Positions 22,440 to 32,432 of a stretch of DNA of 64,000 nt are shown here, in pieces (position 1 is the stretch's first letter; every line of letters begins with the position of its first letter). The translations under genes and the position numbers were made by a program. This stretch comes from Salaquimonas sp. Lineage in GTDB: Bacteria > Pseudomonadota > Alphaproteobacteria > Rhizobiales > Rhizobiaceae. The stretch lies in NCBI GenBank assembly GCA_028289365.1, contig JANQQM010000011.1:60023-124022 (forward strand), in the 5' to 3' direction. The notes beneath the pieces are model-generated. The model was not told the DNA's origin. It saw nothing but the letters and a program-made list of their open reading frames with translations, and made no database searches.

Positions 22440-22826
22440 CTATTGGCCGCTTGGAATTTGCGGTGTCTCTGGCTCTGCCGGCTCCGTGCTTTCTTCAGTT
22501 GACCCGTCATTGGGTCCGAGGAGGTCCAGAACGCCCTCGCCCGCTGTGCCGGGCTCGCTTTGCGCGGGAATGCGGTCAAGAATATCGCTTGGGCCGCTGT
22601 TGATTTTCGCAACAACCCCGAGCCCGATGGACGTGGCAAAAAACGCTGCTGCCAATATCGCGGTCGAACGCGTCAGTGCATTAGCTGCACCTCTGGCAGA
22701 CATCAGGCCGCCACCGCCACCTCCGCCGCCAATACCAAGGGCACCACCCTCCGAGCGCTGCAACAATACCACGCCTATCAGCGCAACAACCACCATCAGG
22801 TGGATAACTATCAATACCGTTTCCAT
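22440..22826 (-). CDS. secG: Preprotein translocase subunit SecG
   Basis: This small subunit of the SecYEG channel has 128 residues: a first transmembrane helix (about 2-20, IHLMVVVALIGVVLLQR), a Gly-rich loop (LGIGGGGGGGGLMSARG), a second helix (about 51-70) and an acidic, Pro/Glu-rich cytoplasmic tail typical of alphaproteobacterial SecG. It sits between tpiA and pyrG as in related genomes. The intervening cyclase gene is unusual at this place. Confidence 0.95.
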   Translation of the reverse strand: METVLIVIHLMVVVALIGVVLLQRSEGGALGIGGGGGGGGLMSARGAANALTRSTAILAAAFFATSIGLGVVAKINSGPSDILDRIPAQSEPGTAGEGVLDLLGPNDGSTEESTEPAEPETPQIPSGQ

Positions 22827-22978
22827 GACCTGTCCTGTTCAGTCAGCCTGTGTCCTACAAAAATTATGGACACCATCAAGCCGGGCGCTCATCATTTTGC
22901 GCCTATCGAAGACCGGCGCGTTCTACACGAGTGCGCCACACAAATAAAGCCCATTCCATCAAACTAGTCCGAATAGCG

Positions 22979-23788
22979 TCACTGCTGCGTTTTCTTTCTC
23001 GTCCGAATGGCGACGTAAAGTGCAAATGGTAATGAGGGAAAGATAAACCAAGGTTCGGCAATGCCGGTAAACAGGAAATTGATCGCAAAGAAGAATCCGA
23101 TGATCGAAACAGAGATTTTGACAGATCGGTCCTGCCGCTGAAACCATTCCCGGAATTGTGTGATCTTCTGCCCGGCAGCATCCCAGAAACGTCTTTCGGG
23201 TGGAATCTGTTCAATTGTGTGCGTCGAATCCTGACTTTTCGCCGTTTGGTCGGACTGACTGGGTGACGGTTGATTCTCTCCCGCCCGGACCCGATACCCT
23301 ATTACCGGACTTTCGGAATTCTTGACCTTGTTCTCGCCCGCATAATCAAAACCGATCGCCAATTGTTTGTGTGTGAAATTATAGACGCTTTCGGAAACCA
23401 TTATGCCGCCGGGATCGGCAAGCGATTCCAGCCGCGCAGCTATGTTGACGCCCTCGCCATAGAAGTCGCCATTTTCCTCCATGACATCGCCGAGATTGAT
23501 CCCGATGCGAAACCACATCTGGCGGTCATCCGGCAGATCACGGTTTTCCGCAGTAATCGCATCCTGCACTTCCACAGCGCAACGAACCGCCTCTACCACG
23601 CTTTCAAATTCGGCAATTATGCCATCGCCCCAGGTATTTACAGTCCGACCATCATGCTTTGAAAAAAGGTCGTCCATGATGGAGCGATAGCGGTTTAGGC
23701 GAGAAAGCGTGTCGGCCTCATCACGCGCCATCATTCGGCTGTAATTCTGGACGTCAGCGCATAGAACTGTTGTGAGCTTGCGTTTCAA
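22979..23788 (-). CDS. Class III adenylate/guanylate cyclase with C-terminal membrane helices
   Basis: The N-terminal catalytic domain (about 1-165) carries the first metal-binding aspartate in VLCADVQNYS and the second in NTWGDGIIAEF, plus NLGDVMEENGDFYGEGVN. A Ser/Thr/Gln linker leads to two hydrophobic segments near the end (ISVSIIGFFFAINFLFTG and the following Pro-rich one). The start is uncertain: the family normally begins with KRKLTTVLCADV, which fits a TTG at 23788, while a GTG at 23824 would add 12 residues. It lies between secG and tpiA. Confidence 0.85.
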   Translation of the reverse strand: MKRKLTTVLCADVQNYSRMMARDEADTLSRLNRYRSIMDDLFSKHDGRTVNTWGDGIIAEFESVVEAVRCAVEVQDAITAENRDLPDDRQMWFRIGINLGDVMEENGDFYGEGVNIAARLESLADPGGIMVSESVYNFTHKQLAIGFDYAGENKVKNSESPVIGYRVRAGENQPSPSQSDQTAKSQDSTHTIEQIPPERRFWDAAGQKITQFREWFQRQDRSVKISVSIIGFFFAINFLFTGIAEPWFIFPSLPFALYVAIRTRKKTQQ

Positions 23789-23916
23789 GGGGTGCCCGCT
23801 TTCCAATATTTCCCTGCATGCCACAAAGCGTTTGCACCCGATATGGGCATCATGACTTCGACATTAAAGCAAAAATTATGTGCCAATTCCCCGCAGGCTG
23901 AGGATTGGAGGTTGGC

Positions 23917-24681
23917 TTAGCTCGGTGCCGCCCGCCAAATTCCAAGAAAATCATCTGCCTTCAGGCTTGCGCCGCCGACAAGGGCTCCATTGACATTGTC
24001 GATGCCGAGAATCTCCGCTGCATTTCCCGGTTTTACCGAACCGCCGTAGAGAATGCGGACATCACTGCCTGATCCCGGATATCGATTTTCGAGATATTCC
24101 CGGATAAAGCGATGGGCTGCTTCGATGTCATCGAGTGTGGGAACCAAGCCTGTTCCAATCGCCCAGACCGGCTCATAGGCGACCACAAAATCTCCATCGT
24201 TGGTAAGTGACCCTTCCAACTGTCCTTCTAGGACATCCAGGGTTCGGCCCTGTTCACGCTCCTCGCCGGTTTCTCCGATACAGATGATCGGAACTATTCC
24301 GGCGCGTTGCGCTGCTTCTGATTTCGCCTTGACCTCGCTATCGCTTTCACCGTGGTCAGTACGGCGTTCCGAGTGACCGGTTATCACCCATTTTGCGCCG
24401 GTATCCGCAATCATTTCCGCTGAAATATCCCCGGTATGGGCCCCAGACGCATTGGCATGACAATCCTGGCCGCCGATTTCGACCGGCGTATTGGCGCATC
24501 TCTCTACCGCAAGAGTAAGCAGGCTTGCAGGTACGCATACGATCATGTCCGCGGACGCACCATTTGCAGATCCCGCTTTCACACCCTTCGCCATGGCGTC
24601 AAGTTCGCCCAGCGAATGCTTCAAGCCGTTCATTTTCCAGTTGCCGGCAATCAGATAGTTTGAAGAAGCTGTCATTTGCAA
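23917..24681 (-). CDS. tpiA: Triosephosphate isomerase
   Basis: TpiA interconverts dihydroxyacetone phosphate and glyceraldehyde 3-phosphate. The 254 residues show AGNWKMNG (Lys), GHSERR (catalytic His), [11 protein letters not shown] (catalytic Glu) and [10 protein letters not shown]. The ATG at 24681 or the one at 24675 may be used. It is transcribed away from the ppiD-like gene; the 199 bases between them hold both promoters. Confidence 0.97.
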   Translation of the reverse strand: MQMTASSNYLIAGNWKMNGLKHSLGELDAMAKGVKAGSANGASADMIVCVPASLLTLAVERCANTPVEIGGQDCHANASGAHTGDISAEMIADTGAKWVITGHSERRTDHGESDSEVKAKSEAAQRAGIVPIICIGETGEEREQGRTLDVLEGQLEGSLTNDGDFVVAYEPVWAIGTGLVPTLDDIEAAHRFIREYLENRYPGSGSDVRILYGGSVKPGNAAEILGIDNVNGALVGGASLKADDFLGIWRAAPS

Positions 24682-24880
24682 ATCCTTGGCGCAAAAGGGA
24701 TTGAATTTCCGCGCTTGGCTAGCACAGCAAGGCAGGCTGTCAACTCTGCGTGTGCATTATTGTGTTTTTTGGCAAAGCCACCTTACATGTTGTGATCAGG
24801 AGCGCCCGGTATTATACCGTGCGCCAATATGTACGACCGTTTTTCGGAATTGGTACCAAACCGATTCTTCTGGAGATAAA

Positions 24881-26782
24881 ATGTTAGAAAGCCTTCGACT
24901 TATGATGCGCGGTGTTACCGCGAAAATATTGATCGCTCTGCTCGTCGTGAGTTTTGCTGTTTGGGGCGTCTCGGATGTATTTATCGGTGGCGGCGGAACC
25001 AACACGATCGTGGTTGGTGAAACAAAGGTCGGGTTGGGAGAATATCGGCTGGCCTACCAAAACCAGGTCAATGCGGTTTCACAACAATTCGGCCAAAGGC
25101 TGTCTCGCGAACAGGCACGCGCACTGGGTATAGAACAGTCTGTCTTGAGCCAGCTGGTCGCCGGGGCGGTTCTAGACGAAAACGCTCGCAAGATGGGATT
25201 GGGTGTATCTGAGGACAATCTGGCAACGCTGATTGGAGATGATCCGTCCTTTCGGGACGAAGCCGGAAATTTCTCGCGGCAGCGGCTTGATTTCGCGTTG
25301 CGGCAGGTTGGTCTGAGCGAAGAAGACTACATTAATAACAGAAAGAACGCCGCCATTCGTGAACAGTTGATCTCTGCGATGATGCAGGGGCTGGACATGC
25401 CCGATGCATTCTATGACTTTATGCAAAAATACGAGGCAGAAAAACGGGTCTTTGAGTATGTGGTCGTCACCGGCGAAGCCGCTGGTACTGTTCGCGCACC
25501 CACGGATTCCGAAATCGAGGAGTATTACGACACGCATAAGGGCTCCTATACGGCTCCCGAGTTCCGGAAACTGGTGACGCTTCAGCTGACTGCAGAAGAT
25601 ATCGCAAAACCGGACGATGTGTCCGCAGAAGACGTCAGTGACGAGTATGAGCGCATCAAGACCCGTTTTACGACTCCCGAAAAGCGGCAAATCCAGCAGC
25701 TTACATTCAGCGATGCCAATGCCGCAGAAGAGGCCGCCAAAAGGTTGAAGGATGGCGAATTCTTCGAAACGATAATGTCTGAACTTGGCAGGACCGCTGA
25801 TGACATAAGCCTTGGTTCGCTCACCAAGAGCCAGGTTCCCGACCAAGCTATCGCCGACGCGGCATTCAACCTCGATTTGAATCAGACGAGCGATGTTGTG
25901 ACCGGACTTTTTGGACCTGTCGTTTTACGGGTAACGGCGATCGAGCCAGAATCTGTTCAGCCTCTGGAAGAAGTTGAAGCTAATATTCGTCAATCCCTGG
26001 CAGTTGAGACCGCCGCAGATGAATTGTACGACATCCACGACAAGATCGAAGATGAACGGGCAGCGGGAGATTCGCTTGCAGAAGCAGCTCGCAAGGTCGG
26101 GCTGACCGCAATTACCTTTGATATGGTGGATCTCCAGGGTAACGATGAAAATGGCAATGCCATTACGAATTTGCCAAACGCACCAAATCTGCTGAGGGAA
26201 GCTTTTGACACCGATGCTGGTGTCGAAGCCGATCCCGTGTCAATCGGCACGTCCGGCTTTGCCTGGTATGAAGTCGATGATGTTATCGATACGCGCCAGA
26301 AGCCGCTTGCGGAAGTAAGGGCAGACGTCATCAAGGCCTGGGAAGAGGCTGAGCTTGTCAGTATGGTGGACGAAATTGCCGTGGGCATCCGGGATCGCGT
26401 TGCCAAGGGCGAAGACTTCAATGCCGTTATCGCTGACGTTCTTCCGCCGAGCAGTGTCGGCCTTCCAACCGAAATGGAGACAAGCCCTGAGATGACACGA
26501 TCCGACACGGATAGCGCCATATCGGCGACCGCGGTCGCCGCTGGGTTTGAGATTCCCAAAGGCGACGTAACTGTTGCCCCTGGCCCATCGGCACCGGACA
26601 AACTGGTGCTCCGGGTTTCTGAGGTGATGGAGGAAACAGGAACACCACCGGCAGATAATCTGAAAACCCAGTTCAATGCACAGCTTGCCAACAGCGTTTT
26701 GAACGATGTTGTCACGCAGATGCAGGCGAACGAGGATGTAGCGATCTATCAACAGGCGATCGAAACTGCGATCACCTACTGA
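24881..26782 (+). CDS. PpiD-like peptidyl-prolyl isomerase / SurA N-terminal domain membrane chaperone
   Basis: This 633-residue periplasmic folding factor is anchored by a single N-terminal transmembrane helix (about 18-37, ending SDVFIGGGG). Next come a SurA-like N-domain (AYQNQVNAVSQQFGQRLSREQARALG), a parvulin-type rotamase region around 240-330 (APEFRKLVTLQL...ITTPEKRQIQQ-type pattern) and a helical C-terminus. The start is the ATG at 24881 with GGAG at 24872. The longer frame from 24686 contains no export-like start. In Hyphomicrobiales this gene regularly precedes trpD. Confidence 0.9.
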   Translation: MLESLRLMMRGVTAKILIALLVVSFAVWGVSDVFIGGGGTNTIVVGETKVGLGEYRLAYQNQVNAVSQQFGQRLSREQARALGIEQSVLSQLVAGAVLDENARKMGLGVSEDNLATLIGDDPSFRDEAGNFSRQRLDFALRQVGLSEEDYINNRKNAAIREQLISAMMQGLDMPDAFYDFMQKYEAEKRVFEYVVVTGEAAGTVRAPTDSEIEEYYDTHKGSYTAPEFRKLVTLQLTAEDIAKPDDVSAEDVSDEYERIKTRFTTPEKRQIQQLTFSDANAAEEAAKRLKDGEFFETIMSELGRTADDISLGSLTKSQVPDQAIADAAFNLDLNQTSDVVTGLFGPVVLRVTAIEPESVQPLEEVEANIRQSLAVETAADELYDIHDKIEDERAAGDSLAEAARKVGLTAITFDMVDLQGNDENGNAITNLPNAPNLLREAFDTDAGVEADPVSIGTSGFAWYEVDDVIDTRQKPLAEVRADVIKAWEEAELVSMVDEIAVGIRDRVAKGEDFNAVIADVLPPSSVGLPTEMETSPEMTRSDTDSAISATAVAAGFEIPKGDVTVAPGPSAPDKLVLRVSEVMEETGTPPADNLKTQFNAQLANSVLNDVVTQMQANEDVAIYQQAIETAITY

Positions 26783-26860
26783 TACCGATAAACACTGCAC
26801 CGGAGCGATAACCGGCAGGAGCATGAGCTGCACCTGCCTTTGAAATGGAAGAAATGTCAG

Positions 26861-27883
26861 ATGAGCGATATGAAATCCTTCATCGCAAAGGTCGCAGACG
26901 GCGGCTCTCTGTCCCGCGAAGAGACCCGCGAAGCCTTCGGCATCCTGATGTCGGGAGATGCCACGCCCAGCCAAATTGGCGGGTTCCTGATGGCATTGCG
27001 GGTCCGCGATGAGACCGAGGACGAGTTTGCCGGTGCAGTTGATGCAATGCGATCCCGCATGCTTCCGGTCGATGCACCTGGCGACGCAATGGATATTGTC
27101 GGCACCGGTGGTGATGCAAAAGGCTCGCTGAATGTCTCGACCGGCACGGCATTTGTGGTCGCAGCCTGTGGTGTCAAGGTCGCAAAACACGGCAATCGCG
27201 CGCTTTCTTCAAGATCAGGAGCTGCCGATGTATTGACCGCGCTTGGCGTAAATCTGGAATTGTCACCTGATCAGATTTCAGACTGTATCGAGGAAGCCGG
27301 ATTGGGCTTCATGTTTGCACCGGCCCACCATCCGGCAATGCGGCATGTCGGACCGACGCGGGTCGAACTGGGTACCAGAACGATTTTTAACCTGCTTGGT
27401 CCGATGTGTAATCCGTCTGGGGTAAAGCGCCAGCTACTGGGTGTATTCTCTCCTAAATGGATCCTGACAATTGCCAAGGTGCTGGGTGAGCTCGGATCGG
27501 AAAAGGTCTGGGTTGTCCATGGCGAGGGATATGACGAAGTGACCATTACCGGCACGACACAGGTTGCAGAACTGGACAACGGCAACGTCAAAACATTTGA
27601 GATAAAGCCGGAAGATGCAGGATTTTCAATCCAGTCCGACGCTGACATCATGGGCGGGGATGCAGACTTTAATGCCAAGGCGCTGAAATCGCTGCTGCAG
27701 GGTAAAAAATCAGCCTATCGTGATATGGTGATCATGAACGCAGCAGCCTCCCTCATTATTGCCGATAAGGCCAAGGATATGGCGGAGGGAGCTACAATTG
27801 CAGCAGCCGCCATCGACAATGGATCTTCGCTTGCCGTGCTTGATCGACTGGTTGCCGTCTCCAATCAGGGGAAATCACAATGA
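26861..27883 (+). CDS. trpD: Anthranilate phosphoribosyltransferase
   Basis: TrpD attaches phosphoribosyl pyrophosphate to anthranilate in tryptophan synthesis. The protein has 340 residues from the ATG at 26861; an upstream TTG would add 7. Motifs are the PRPP-binding [31 protein letters not shown], and [26 protein letters not shown]. The stop overlaps the trpC start by 4 bases. Confidence 0.97.
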   Translation: MSDMKSFIAKVADGGSLSREETREAFGILMSGDATPSQIGGFLMALRVRDETEDEFAGAVDAMRSRMLPVDAPGDAMDIVGTGGDAKGSLNVSTGTAFVVAACGVKVAKHGNRALSSRSGAADVLTALGVNLELSPDQISDCIEEAGLGFMFAPAHHPAMRHVGPTRVELGTRTIFNLLGPMCNPSGVKRQLLGVFSPKWILTIAKVLGELGSEKVWVVHGEGYDEVTITGTTQVAELDNGNVKTFEIKPEDAGFSIQSDADIMGGDADFNAKALKSLLQGKKSAYRDMVIMNAAASLIIADKAKDMAEGATIAAAAIDNGSSLAVLDRLVAVSNQGKSQ

Positions 27884-28692
27884 GTGATATTCTAAAGAAA
27901 ATCGAAGCCTATAAACGCGAAGAGATCGCAGCGGCGAAAGAGAAACAATCGCTCGAGGAGTTGAAAGCTAGGATTGGTGACGCGTCCCCGACACGTGGCT
28001 TTGAGAAGGCTCTGCGTGCCAAGGTCGAGAGTGGCGAATATGCCCTGATCGCGGAAATCAAGAAGGCGAGCCCGTCAAAAGGCCTGATACGGGAGGATTT
28101 TGATCCGCCTGCGTTAGCCAAGGCATATGCAAATGGGGGAGCCGCCTGCCTTTCGGTTTTGACAGATACGCCGTCATTTCAGGGTGCGCCGGAATTTCTG
28201 ACCGCGGCCAGGCAGGTCGTTAACCTCCCGGCATTGCGCAAGGACTTCATGTTTGAACCCTATCAGGTTTTTGAAGCGCGCAGTTGGGGCGCGGATTGCA
28301 TTTTGATCATCATGGCTGCGGTGACCGATGATGAGGCGCGGGCAATTGAGGATTGCGCTTTCAAACTTGGCATGGATGTCCTGGTCGAGGTTCATGATGA
28401 AGCCGAGACCGAACGGGCACTCAGACATCTCAAATCGAGTTTGATCGGCGTCAACAATCGCAATTTGAAGACGTTTGAAACCACGTTGGAAACCAGCGAA
28501 CGCCTGTCCTCGCTTATTCCCGACGATAAGCTACTCGTCGGCGAGAGTGGTCTGTTCCTGCCCGAAGACTTGGCGCGACTTTCAAAGTCCGGTATTCGAA
28601 CCTTCCTAATCGGCGAAAGTTTGATGCGTCAGGACGACGTGGAAAGTGCAACCCGGAACTTGCTGGCAAATCCCGCGGCACGGGCCGCATGA
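27880..28692 (+). CDS. trpC: Indole-3-glycerol phosphate synthase
   Basis: TrpC closes the indole ring from 1-(2-carboxyphenylamino)-1-deoxyribulose 5-phosphate. The 270-residue barrel shows [51 protein letters not shown] and a C-terminal VGESGLF phosphate site. It is translationally coupled to trpD and followed 6 bases later by moaC. Confidence 0.97.
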   Translation: MSDILKKIEAYKREEIAAAKEKQSLEELKARIGDASPTRGFEKALRAKVESGEYALIAEIKKASPSKGLIREDFDPPALAKAYANGGAACLSVLTDTPSFQGAPEFLTAARQVVNLPALRKDFMFEPYQVFEARSWGADCILIIMAAVTDDEARAIEDCAFKLGMDVLVEVHDEAETERALRHLKSSLIGVNNRNLKTFETTLETSERLSSLIPDDKLLVGESGLFLPEDLARLSKSGIRTFLIGESLMRQDDVESATRNLLANPAARAA

Positions 28693-28698
28693 ACCGAT

Positions 28699-29208
28699 AT
28701 GGCGGACAAACTTACCCATATTGACAGTACCGGCGAAGCTAAAATGGTCGATGTCGGCGACAAGGCCGTTACCAGCCGCGAGGCAATTGCCCATGGCCAG
28801 GTAAAAATGAAGCCGGATACATTAGCGCTGATATTTTCCGGGAACGCCAAAAAGGGCGATGTTCTGGCTGCAGCACGCATTGCCGGGATCATGGCAGCCA
28901 AAAAAACGTCGGATCTAATCCCGCTTTGCCATCCGTTGGCATTGACCAAGATAAAAGTTGATATCACCGCCAATGAGAAGCTTCCTGGGCTGGATGTTCG
29001 GGCGCTCGCGGCTGTGAACGGCCAGACCGGGGTGGAGATGGAAGCTCTTACAGCTTGTTCGGTGGCCTGCCTGACCATTTATGACATGGCCAAGGCCGTG
29101 GACCGGGGTATGGAAATCGTCAATATTCACCTGATTGAAAAAAAGGGTGGGAAATCCGGACATTGGAAATTGCATCAGGATTCCAACGACGGTCCAACGG
29201 CGGCATGA
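28699..29208 (+). CDS. moaC: Cyclic pyranopterin monophosphate synthase
   Basis: MoaC forms cyclic pyranopterin monophosphate, an early molybdenum-cofactor step. The 169-residue protein has [39 protein letters not shown] and [20 protein letters not shown], with the conserved Lys/His residues. It is in the trpDC-moaC-moeA operon; moeA begins 11 bases downstream. Confidence 0.97.
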   Translation: MADKLTHIDSTGEAKMVDVGDKAVTSREAIAHGQVKMKPDTLALIFSGNAKKGDVLAAARIAGIMAAKKTSDLIPLCHPLALTKIKVDITANEKLPGLDVRALAAVNGQTGVEMEALTACSVACLTIYDMAKAVDRGMEIVNIHLIEKKGGKSGHWKLHQDSNDGPTAA

Positions 29209-29218
29209 AGGCCTGAAG

Positions 29219-30451
29219 ATGCGCAAAGACCTTGTTCCGGCTGCCGAGGCGCGCGCCATCCTGCTTGAGGGAGCCGGACCAGTCGGGCAGGAGGAAATCC
29301 ACATTCTCGAAGCTGCCGGCCGGGTGCTAGCCGAGGATGTCATATCCCGGCGCACGCAACCACCCTTCCCTGCCTCCGCAATGGATGGATATGCGCTGCG
29401 GACAGAGGATGTTTCCGAGGTGCCGACGGTCCTCAGAGTCATCGGGATTTCAGCCGCCGGGCATCCCTACAAAGGAACCGTGAGCAAAGGCGAAGCGGTG
29501 CGCATCTTCACCGGCGGCGCGGTTCCCGAAGGTGCTGATACGATCGTGATCCAGGAAGACACCGATGCTGGTGACGGCTCGGTCGAAATTCTGGAAACTC
29601 CAAAACCCAATCAACACATCAGAAAAGCCGGACTTGATTTCAGCAAAGGCGAGCGGTTGTTGTTCGCCGGCGATTTGCTTGATCCGCAGCGATTGGCGCT
29701 GGCGGCATCGATGAACTGTCCCTTCGTCAAAGTATACCGCAAACCCGTTGTCGGAATTCTGGCGACCGGGGATGAATTGGTGGCGCCCGGTGGAGAGTTG
29801 TCCGATGGCCAGATCATAGCCTCAAACACCTTCGGCCTTTCGGCGATGATCGCTGATGCGGGTGCAGACATCCTCAACATGGAGATTGCCAGGGACGACC
29901 GCGGCGCCTTGGCGGCCAAATTCGAGGAAGCGATCGCTGCTGGGGCAGATCTGATTGTCACGACCGGCGGCGCATCCGTTGGCGATCATGACCTGGTCTT
30001 TCCGGTGCTGAGCGAAATGGGCGCTGAATTCGACTTCGCCAAGATTGCCATGAAACCGGGCAAACCGTTTCTTTCCGGCTTCATGATGCGAGAGGGTCGA
30101 AAAATAAGACTGCTTGGTCTGGCCGGAAACCCGGTTTCCTCAATCGTTGCCGGCTACATGTTCGTCAGGCCGCTGGTGAATGCACTGGCTGGCAGGCAGG
30201 CCAGTCTCGTCAATCCGGTAGCCTGTATTCTTGGCAGCGATCTCCCGCCAAACGGACCGCGCGAGGACTATCAACGCGCATCAGCGGAACGCTCTGCTGA
30301 CGGGCAGATTGTAGTGAAACCCTTGGATATCCAGGACAGCTCTATGTTGGCCGCTCTGGTACTTAGCGATGCGCTCCTGGTGCGTTTGCCAGATGCGCCC
30401 GCTGCAAAAACAGGCGACCCGGCAATGGCAGTGATGTTGCGGGATATCTGA
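29219..30451 (+). CDS. moeA: Molybdopterin molybdenumtransferase
   Basis: MoeA inserts molybdenum into adenylated molybdopterin. The 410 residues have the order expected for MoeA domains: an N-terminal region with PPFPASAMDGYALR, the central MoCF-binding domain (GILATGDELVAPG, TTGGASVGDHD, MKPGKPF, LAGNPVSS) and a C-terminal beta domain. The start is the ATG at 29219, 10 bases after the moaC stop. The longer frame beginning inside moaC is a shadow. Confidence 0.96.
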   Translation: MRKDLVPAAEARAILLEGAGPVGQEEIHILEAAGRVLAEDVISRRTQPPFPASAMDGYALRTEDVSEVPTVLRVIGISAAGHPYKGTVSKGEAVRIFTGGAVPEGADTIVIQEDTDAGDGSVEILETPKPNQHIRKAGLDFSKGERLLFAGDLLDPQRLALAASMNCPFVKVYRKPVVGILATGDELVAPGGELSDGQIIASNTFGLSAMIADAGADILNMEIARDDRGALAAKFEEAIAAGADLIVTTGGASVGDHDLVFPVLSEMGAEFDFAKIAMKPGKPFLSGFMMREGRKIRLLGLAGNPVSSIVAGYMFVRPLVNALAGRQASLVNPVACILGSDLPPNGPREDYQRASAERSADGQIVVKPLDIQDSSMLAALVLSDALLVRLPDAPAAKTGDPAMAVMLRDI

Positions 30452-30491
30452 TAAGATCCACACCTCATTGGCTGCAGATCAGGCTAGGGCC

Positions 30492-31592
30492 CTACTCCAC
30501 AAAGACATGAACTTTCTGGGCAGAATTATTGGCAAACCCTGCAATATCCCAGGGAGGATCGAGCGGTTGCGTGTTGCCTTCGCTATCGGTCGCCCGGCAC
30601 CGCAGAACATGTTCGCCAGGTTCTGCGTTCCAGCTGCGCTTCCATTTGGTCCAGGCATAGCGATCCTGACTGGGCTTTATTTCGGCCGGATACCATTCGC
30701 CACCGATCTTTACCTCGACCTTTTCGATTGATCTGCCGCCGCCGGACCAGGCCCTTCCAACCAATTCGACAGTACCAGCCTGGACATATCTTTTTCTTGA
30801 AGACCAGTCCGGCACGCCCGGTGGTACCATTAGCGACTTGACCCGAATTTTCTGGATAGGCCGGCCGGGGTCTTCTGCGGTTTCCCTGAATTGGTAAGTC
30901 CGCACCTGCTGAAAGCCATTATAGGGTTTGGTGAGCGCTTCAATGGTCGTCAGCCATTTGACGCTGGCCATTCCATACCAACCCGGCACGATTATTCTCA
31001 ACGGCGCTCCGTGCTGCGGCAAGAGTGGCTCACCGTTCATTTCATAAACCAGCATGACATCAAGCTCAGCCAATTGCTCCAGAGTCAGGCTTCTGCCGAA
31101 ATAATGGCCCTCCCCCATGTCGAATCCGTAATCGGCGCCTGTGAAGGAGATCTCCACGACGTTGTTGTGCGGCTTCGCTGCGGCGATGATGGGGGCAAGC
31201 TCCGTACCGGTCCAATTGGAAGTGCCGACGGCCTCATACATCCACGGCATGGAATGGGACCGGGGAGAGACCCCTGCCCTGCCATTGCCGGCACATTCCA
31301 TCGTGACCGGCATCGTCTTGGTGGGCAGCTCGCGGATATCGCGCATTGTCAAACCGCGCGGCGCATCAAATGCGCCGGTCAGCTGCAGCAGATGGCTGTC
31401 AGCATCAAGTATCGGCACGTCAAAATGGTTCAGCAGATAATGCGCGCCCGTCGGTGTGATGTCGAGTTTGAGCGTTTCCAGCAATATGCCGTTGTTACGG
31501 TTTGCCAGGCCCAATTCCGATTGACTGTAAACGCCGTCCTGCGTTTCTTGCTTTTCGTCATAGGGTCGGAATGGATTCTTGATGACTGTCAT
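30492..31592 (-). CDS. Sulfite-oxidase family molybdoenzyme (molybdopterin-binding plus dimerisation domain)
   Basis: The 366 residues form a molybdopterin-binding domain (about 50-235; Mo-ligand cysteine in TMECAGNGRAG) followed by the Mo-co dimerisation domain (about 250-360). Sulfite oxidases convert sulfite to sulfate; related enzymes have other substrates, so the substrate is not proven. No signal peptide or Tat motif is visible, and no haem or cytochrome partner gene is adjacent. It converges on moeA, ending only 40 bases from it, next to the genes that make its cofactor. Confidence 0.88.
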   Translation of the reverse strand: MTVIKNPFRPYDEKQETQDGVYSQSELGLANRNNGILLETLKLDITPTGAHYLLNHFDVPILDADSHLLQLTGAFDAPRGLTMRDIRELPTKTMPVTMECAGNGRAGVSPRSHSMPWMYEAVGTSNWTGTELAPIIAAAKPHNNVVEISFTGADYGFDMGEGHYFGRSLTLEQLAELDVMLVYEMNGEPLLPQHGAPLRIIVPGWYGMASVKWLTTIEALTKPYNGFQQVRTYQFRETAEDPGRPIQKIRVKSLMVPPGVPDWSSRKRYVQAGTVELVGRAWSGGGRSIEKVEVKIGGEWYPAEIKPSQDRYAWTKWKRSWNAEPGEHVLRCRATDSEGNTQPLDPPWDIAGFANNSAQKVHVFVE

Positions 31593-31688
31593 GCTGCAAA
31601 CCGTATCGATTGATTAGATTTGCAGACCATAGGCCAATCCGACACGCCATGCCAATGCGTCAAATGGGAATCCGGATGCTGATCAGAC

Positions 31689-32237
31689 CTATTGAATCCA
31701 GATTTTCATGCCGCTCAAATCGAGCGAAGCATCAAGGCCCAGCTGCTTGCCGCTGAGTTCAATCATCACCCCGCGTGAATTGGTCAACTGGATCGCAGCA
31801 CCGCCACCCGCAGCCGCCAACCCGGCAGTACCTGCGGTATAGATGCCCTGTATGTCGGCCGGATCATAGAGGTTGAAAACCGGACCAACCAGATTGGCGC
31901 GTGAAAATGAAATAGTGGCTCCGGCAGTCACGCCACCAATGGTCAGCGGATAGGCATTTTCACCGACATAAAGCGTTCCATATCCGCCGCTACCCCCTAC
32001 GAGAAAGGTGATCTTCGTCAGGTTGATTTCGATCGACGCATCCGTGGCATGCGCCGAAGGAGCTGGCTGTACGAGACTGATAGCCATGACAGCGATTGCG
32101 ACAACGAAATATGATTTTATTTTTTGAACTAGCTTGTTACTCACCTTGGTATTTCCCGTTTTTGATTTGTTTGTAAGGCCATAGCTCGGACTATTCGCAA
32201 AAGATGTCAGAAATAATGCGCTGCTTGTCGAAAGCAT
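31689..32237 (-). CDS. Exported Gly-rich protein of unknown function
   Basis: The protein has 182 residues from the ATG at 32237 (AAGGTGAG upstream). A GTG at 32144 would give a cleaner signal peptide (MSNKLVQKIK, then a hydrophobic run ending in SAHA). The mature part is about 115 residues with a beta-like, Gly/Ala-rich pattern (ITFLVGGSGGYGTLYVG, then LAAAGGGAAIQL) and ends LDLSGMKIWIQ. No cysteines are visible in the mature part. I recall similar alphaproteobacterial envelope proteins but cannot assign a family. Confidence 0.7.
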   Translation of the reverse strand: MLSTSSALFLTSFANSPSYGLTNKSKTGNTKVSNKLVQKIKSYFVVAIAVMAISLVQPAPSAHATDASIEINLTKITFLVGGSGGYGTLYVGENAYPLTIGGVTAGATISFSRANLVGPVFNLYDPADIQGIYTAGTAGLAAAGGGAAIQLTNSRGVMIELSGKQLGLDASLDLSGMKIWIQ

Positions 32238-32301
32238 CCGCTCACCTTCTGTTTTTCAATGATTCATCTGCAAATCGTGCAAAATGTCGGTGAAAGTTGC
32301 A

Positions 32302-32316
32302 GAACAAGGCAAGAAC
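32302..32316. promoter_or_regulatory. Perfect alphaproteobacterial LexA (SOS) box
   Basis: GAAC (32302-32305), 7 bases, GAAC (32313-32316) exactly fits the GAAC-N7-GAAC LexA site of Hyphomicrobiales. It lies 117 bases before the lexA start. A TTGCAG element (32297) and a weak -10 (TTAAT near 32320) flank it, so LexA bound here would block lexA transcription. Confidence 0.85.
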
Positions 32317-32326
32317 ATGTTAATGT

Positions 32327-32341
32327 GTTCGTGTTTTGTAC
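32327..32341. promoter_or_regulatory. Second, imperfect LexA box
   Basis: GTTC (32327-32330), 7 bases, GTAC (32338-32341): one mismatch from GTTC-N7-GTTC, in opposite orientation and 25 bases (start to start) from the perfect box. Confidence 0.55.
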
Positions 32342-32432
32342 ACGGTGATTCTGGCCTGTTCGGAATGTTCCGAATGGTCGTCATGGCGAAATTTTCGTTT
32401 CTTTTGGAACGAGCAAATCAAATGAGGATGAC

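Noticed and set aside
22827..22978. tRNA gene after secG
   Set aside because: No cloverleaf or T-loop consensus found by eye in this spacer.
25172..27190. Three reverse frames (224, 241 and 316 residues) over the ppiD-like and trpD genes
   Set aside because: They overlap well-supported forward genes, have no ribosome binding sites and show no family motifs.
30891..31613. 240-residue forward frame across the sulfite-oxidase-like gene
   Set aside because: Shadow of the molybdoenzyme, whose reverse frame carries the CAGNGR cofactor motif.
32360..32372. GTTCGGAATGTTC as a third LexA box before lexA
   Set aside because: Spacing between the GTTC halves is 5 bases rather than the required 7.
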